DNA of 64,000 bases from an uncultured Sedimentitalea sp. (GTDB lineage Bacteria; Pseudomonadota; Alphaproteobacteria; Rhodobacterales; Rhodobacteraceae), in NCBI GenBank assembly GCA_947504115.1, contig CANNGH010000005.1, positions 186,001-250,000 on the forward strand, given 5' to 3'. Shown piece after piece: positions 63,164-64,000 of the stretch. Position numbers and translations under genes: made by a program. Every line of letters starts with the position of its first letter. Position 1 is the stretch's first letter. Below the pieces are notes generated by a model. The model worked only from the letters and a program-made list of their open reading frames with translations, was not told the origin of the DNA and made no database searches.

Positions 63164-63535
63164 TCAGATCTCGACCTCGTTCTTGCCCGTCTCGGGCGCG
63201 TCACGCTCCAGCGGCGGCGCGTCGGGTTTGCGGCGGATGATGATATCGCCATTGGGCAGGATTTCCGGCGCCTCGTAAACGCTCCAATCCTTGACCTCAT
63301 CCATCAGATCGGCGAGCGCCGGACCCATCTCGGCCATGAAGCTTTGCATGGCGGGGCCGAATTCCTCGGCCAGCTTGCGCATGCTCTCCATGGCCGGAGA
63401 CATTTCATCGCGCAAGCCCTTGAAGAACAGCTCGATCCCGCGCTGCATCATGCCACGCCCCTCGGGCGGGGCATCGTCCTGAGCGAAAGCGGGCTGGGCG
63501 GCTATGACCAGCGCAAGGAGTATCGGGCGTATCAT
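63164..63535 (-). CDS. Small exported protein, unknown function
   Basis: The 123-residue protein has a signal peptide (IRPILLALVIAAQPAFAQDD) and then a methionine-rich amphipathic stretch (GRGMMQRGIELFFKGLRDEMSPAMESMRKLAEEFGPAMQSFMAEMGPALADLMDEVKD) likely to form a long helical hairpin. It ends with polar, charged residues. The conserved AA-rich style is common in Rhodobacteraceae exported proteins of this size. It is convergent with ppx, six bases away, and is followed by the endonuclease-like gene. Confidence 0.75.
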   Translation of the reverse strand: MIRPILLALVIAAQPAFAQDDAPPEGRGMMQRGIELFFKGLRDEMSPAMESMRKLAEEFGPAMQSFMAEMGPALADLMDEVKDWSVYEAPEILPNGDIIIRRKPDAPPLERDAPETGKNEVEI

Positions 63536-63573
63536 GCCTTCGAATATAGGGCGCAGCAGCGCGTGTGCAAAGA

Positions 63574-64000
63574 TCAGATGTCGATATCCAGCGTCACGGG
63601 GAAATGATCCGACGCCATCAGCAGCGCCTCGCGCAGGTCGGCCACCTGCCAACAGGCCGCATCCTCGAACGGGTGCCAGATGCGCCAGGCCGGGCGGCGC
63701 GCCATCAGGTCCTGCGAAATCATGATGTAATCCAGCAACGCCTGCAGGTATCTGTCGCCCAGCCGGAATCGCGCGGTGGTCGGCGCATCGCAAATGCGGC
63801 GTTGCAGCGCGTGACGGGCATGGGGGTCGTTCATGTCCTGCCCCAGCAGGATCTCGACCGAGGAGCGGTTGAACAGGTCCTCGTATTCATCAAGCCCCGG
63901 ACCGTCGTTGAGGTCGCCCATCAGCATCACCGGCAGCCCGTCCCGGCGATGCGCGTCGATCCGGGCGCGCAACCAGATCGCCTGCGCCAGTTGCTTGCGC
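63574..64000 (-). CDS. Endonuclease/exonuclease/phosphatase family protein, C-terminal part (N terminus outside window)
   Basis: The open frame, entering from base 63999, holds the C-terminal motifs of the EEP fold: VMLMGDLNDGPG (the metal/phosphate D-x-N), LLDYIMIS and MASDHFPVTLDIDI (the catalytic D-H). Roughly 141 residues are visible, consistent with a truncated family member of 300 residues or so. A hydrolytic nuclease or phosphatase, substrate unknown. Located upstream, in reading direction, of the small exported protein. Confidence 0.85.
   Translation of the reverse strand, partial: RKQLAQAIWLRARIDAHRRDGLPVMLMGDLNDGPGLDEYEDLFNRSSVEILLGQDMNDPHARHALQRRICDAPTTARFRLGDRYLQALLDYIMISQDLMARRPAWRIWHPFEDAACWQVADLREALLMASDHFPVTLDIDI

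Overview
The window is high-GC alphaproteobacterial chromosome, most likely from the Rhodobacteraceae (roseobacter group). This rests on the close packing of genes with ATGA/TGATG overlaps, the hisB-hisH-hisA / hisF-hisE layout, the AI-2E-permease / hdaA / ppk / ppx block, a DMGDH-type FAD-GcvT oxidase, a CopG regulator next to a PHB depolymerase, and dispersed intergenic repeats of a kind I recall from that family. There is no phage, transposase, CRISPR array, rRNA or plasmid function. One tRNA (Tyr, GTA) is present. The window opens inside thiG and closes inside an endonuclease-like gene.

Layout. 1-5130: thiamine synthesis and salvage, thiG-thiE-thiF-thiY-tenA-thiZ-thiX, one tight operon. 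5304-8201: a soluble three-PAS hybrid histidine kinase with two receiver domains. 8255-11517: formyl-THF cyclo-ligase, GST-like protein, PHB depolymerase with its CopG-type regulator, PRC-barrel protein. 11867-14970: two nucleoside-type permeases and a BMP binding protein without an adjacent ATPase. 15100-17796: methyltransferase, AhpD-like protein, GH25 lipoprotein, membrane protein. 17789-25396 (minus strand): DMGDH-like oxidase, D-lactate dehydrogenase-like FAD enzyme, gamma-glutamyltransferase, ThpR, 2-hydroxyacid dehydrogenase. 25500-28526: SH3 protein, quinone oxidoreductase, MscS channel. 28588-33036: AraC regulator, aldehyde dehydrogenase and copper amine oxidase, an amine-oxidation module. 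33095-39092: GMC oxidoreductase facing a ugpBAEC-type glycerol-3-phosphate ABC transporter. 39341-40057: two small paralogous lipoproteins. 40224-42332: orphan RAM domain and a large hydrolase lipoprotein. 42473-46037: histidine operon with an antisense small gene inside it. 46277-50307: zinc-ribbon protein, rlmB, tRNA-Tyr, Crp/Fnr regulator, nnrU, nnrS. 50525-52040: metallopeptidase-like lipoprotein and two cytochromes c. 52144-57373: lolD, lolC/E and proS, with an AT-richer pair of glycosyltransferases between lolC/E and proS. 57529-63535: AI-2E family permease, hdaA, ppk, ppx, small secreted protein.

How the parts work together. The thi block makes the thiazole and couples it to pyrimidine, and imports and recycles pyrimidine breakdown products. 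The AraC-ALDH-amine oxidase set would turn a primary amine into a carboxylic acid. The Crp/Fnr protein has the E-x-x-S-R recognition helix of FNR/DNR proteins, and a near-perfect TTGAC-N4-ATCAA box lies upstream of nnrS, so a nitric-oxide or oxygen-responsive circuit appears complete here. The most unusual sequence-level items are this box, the operator-like palindrome at the copG promoter, a zinc-ribbon gene that seems to start at ATT, a 98-nt nested palindromic repeat filling a convergent gap, a second dispersed repeat, and a composition break inside a glycosyltransferase gene next to proS.
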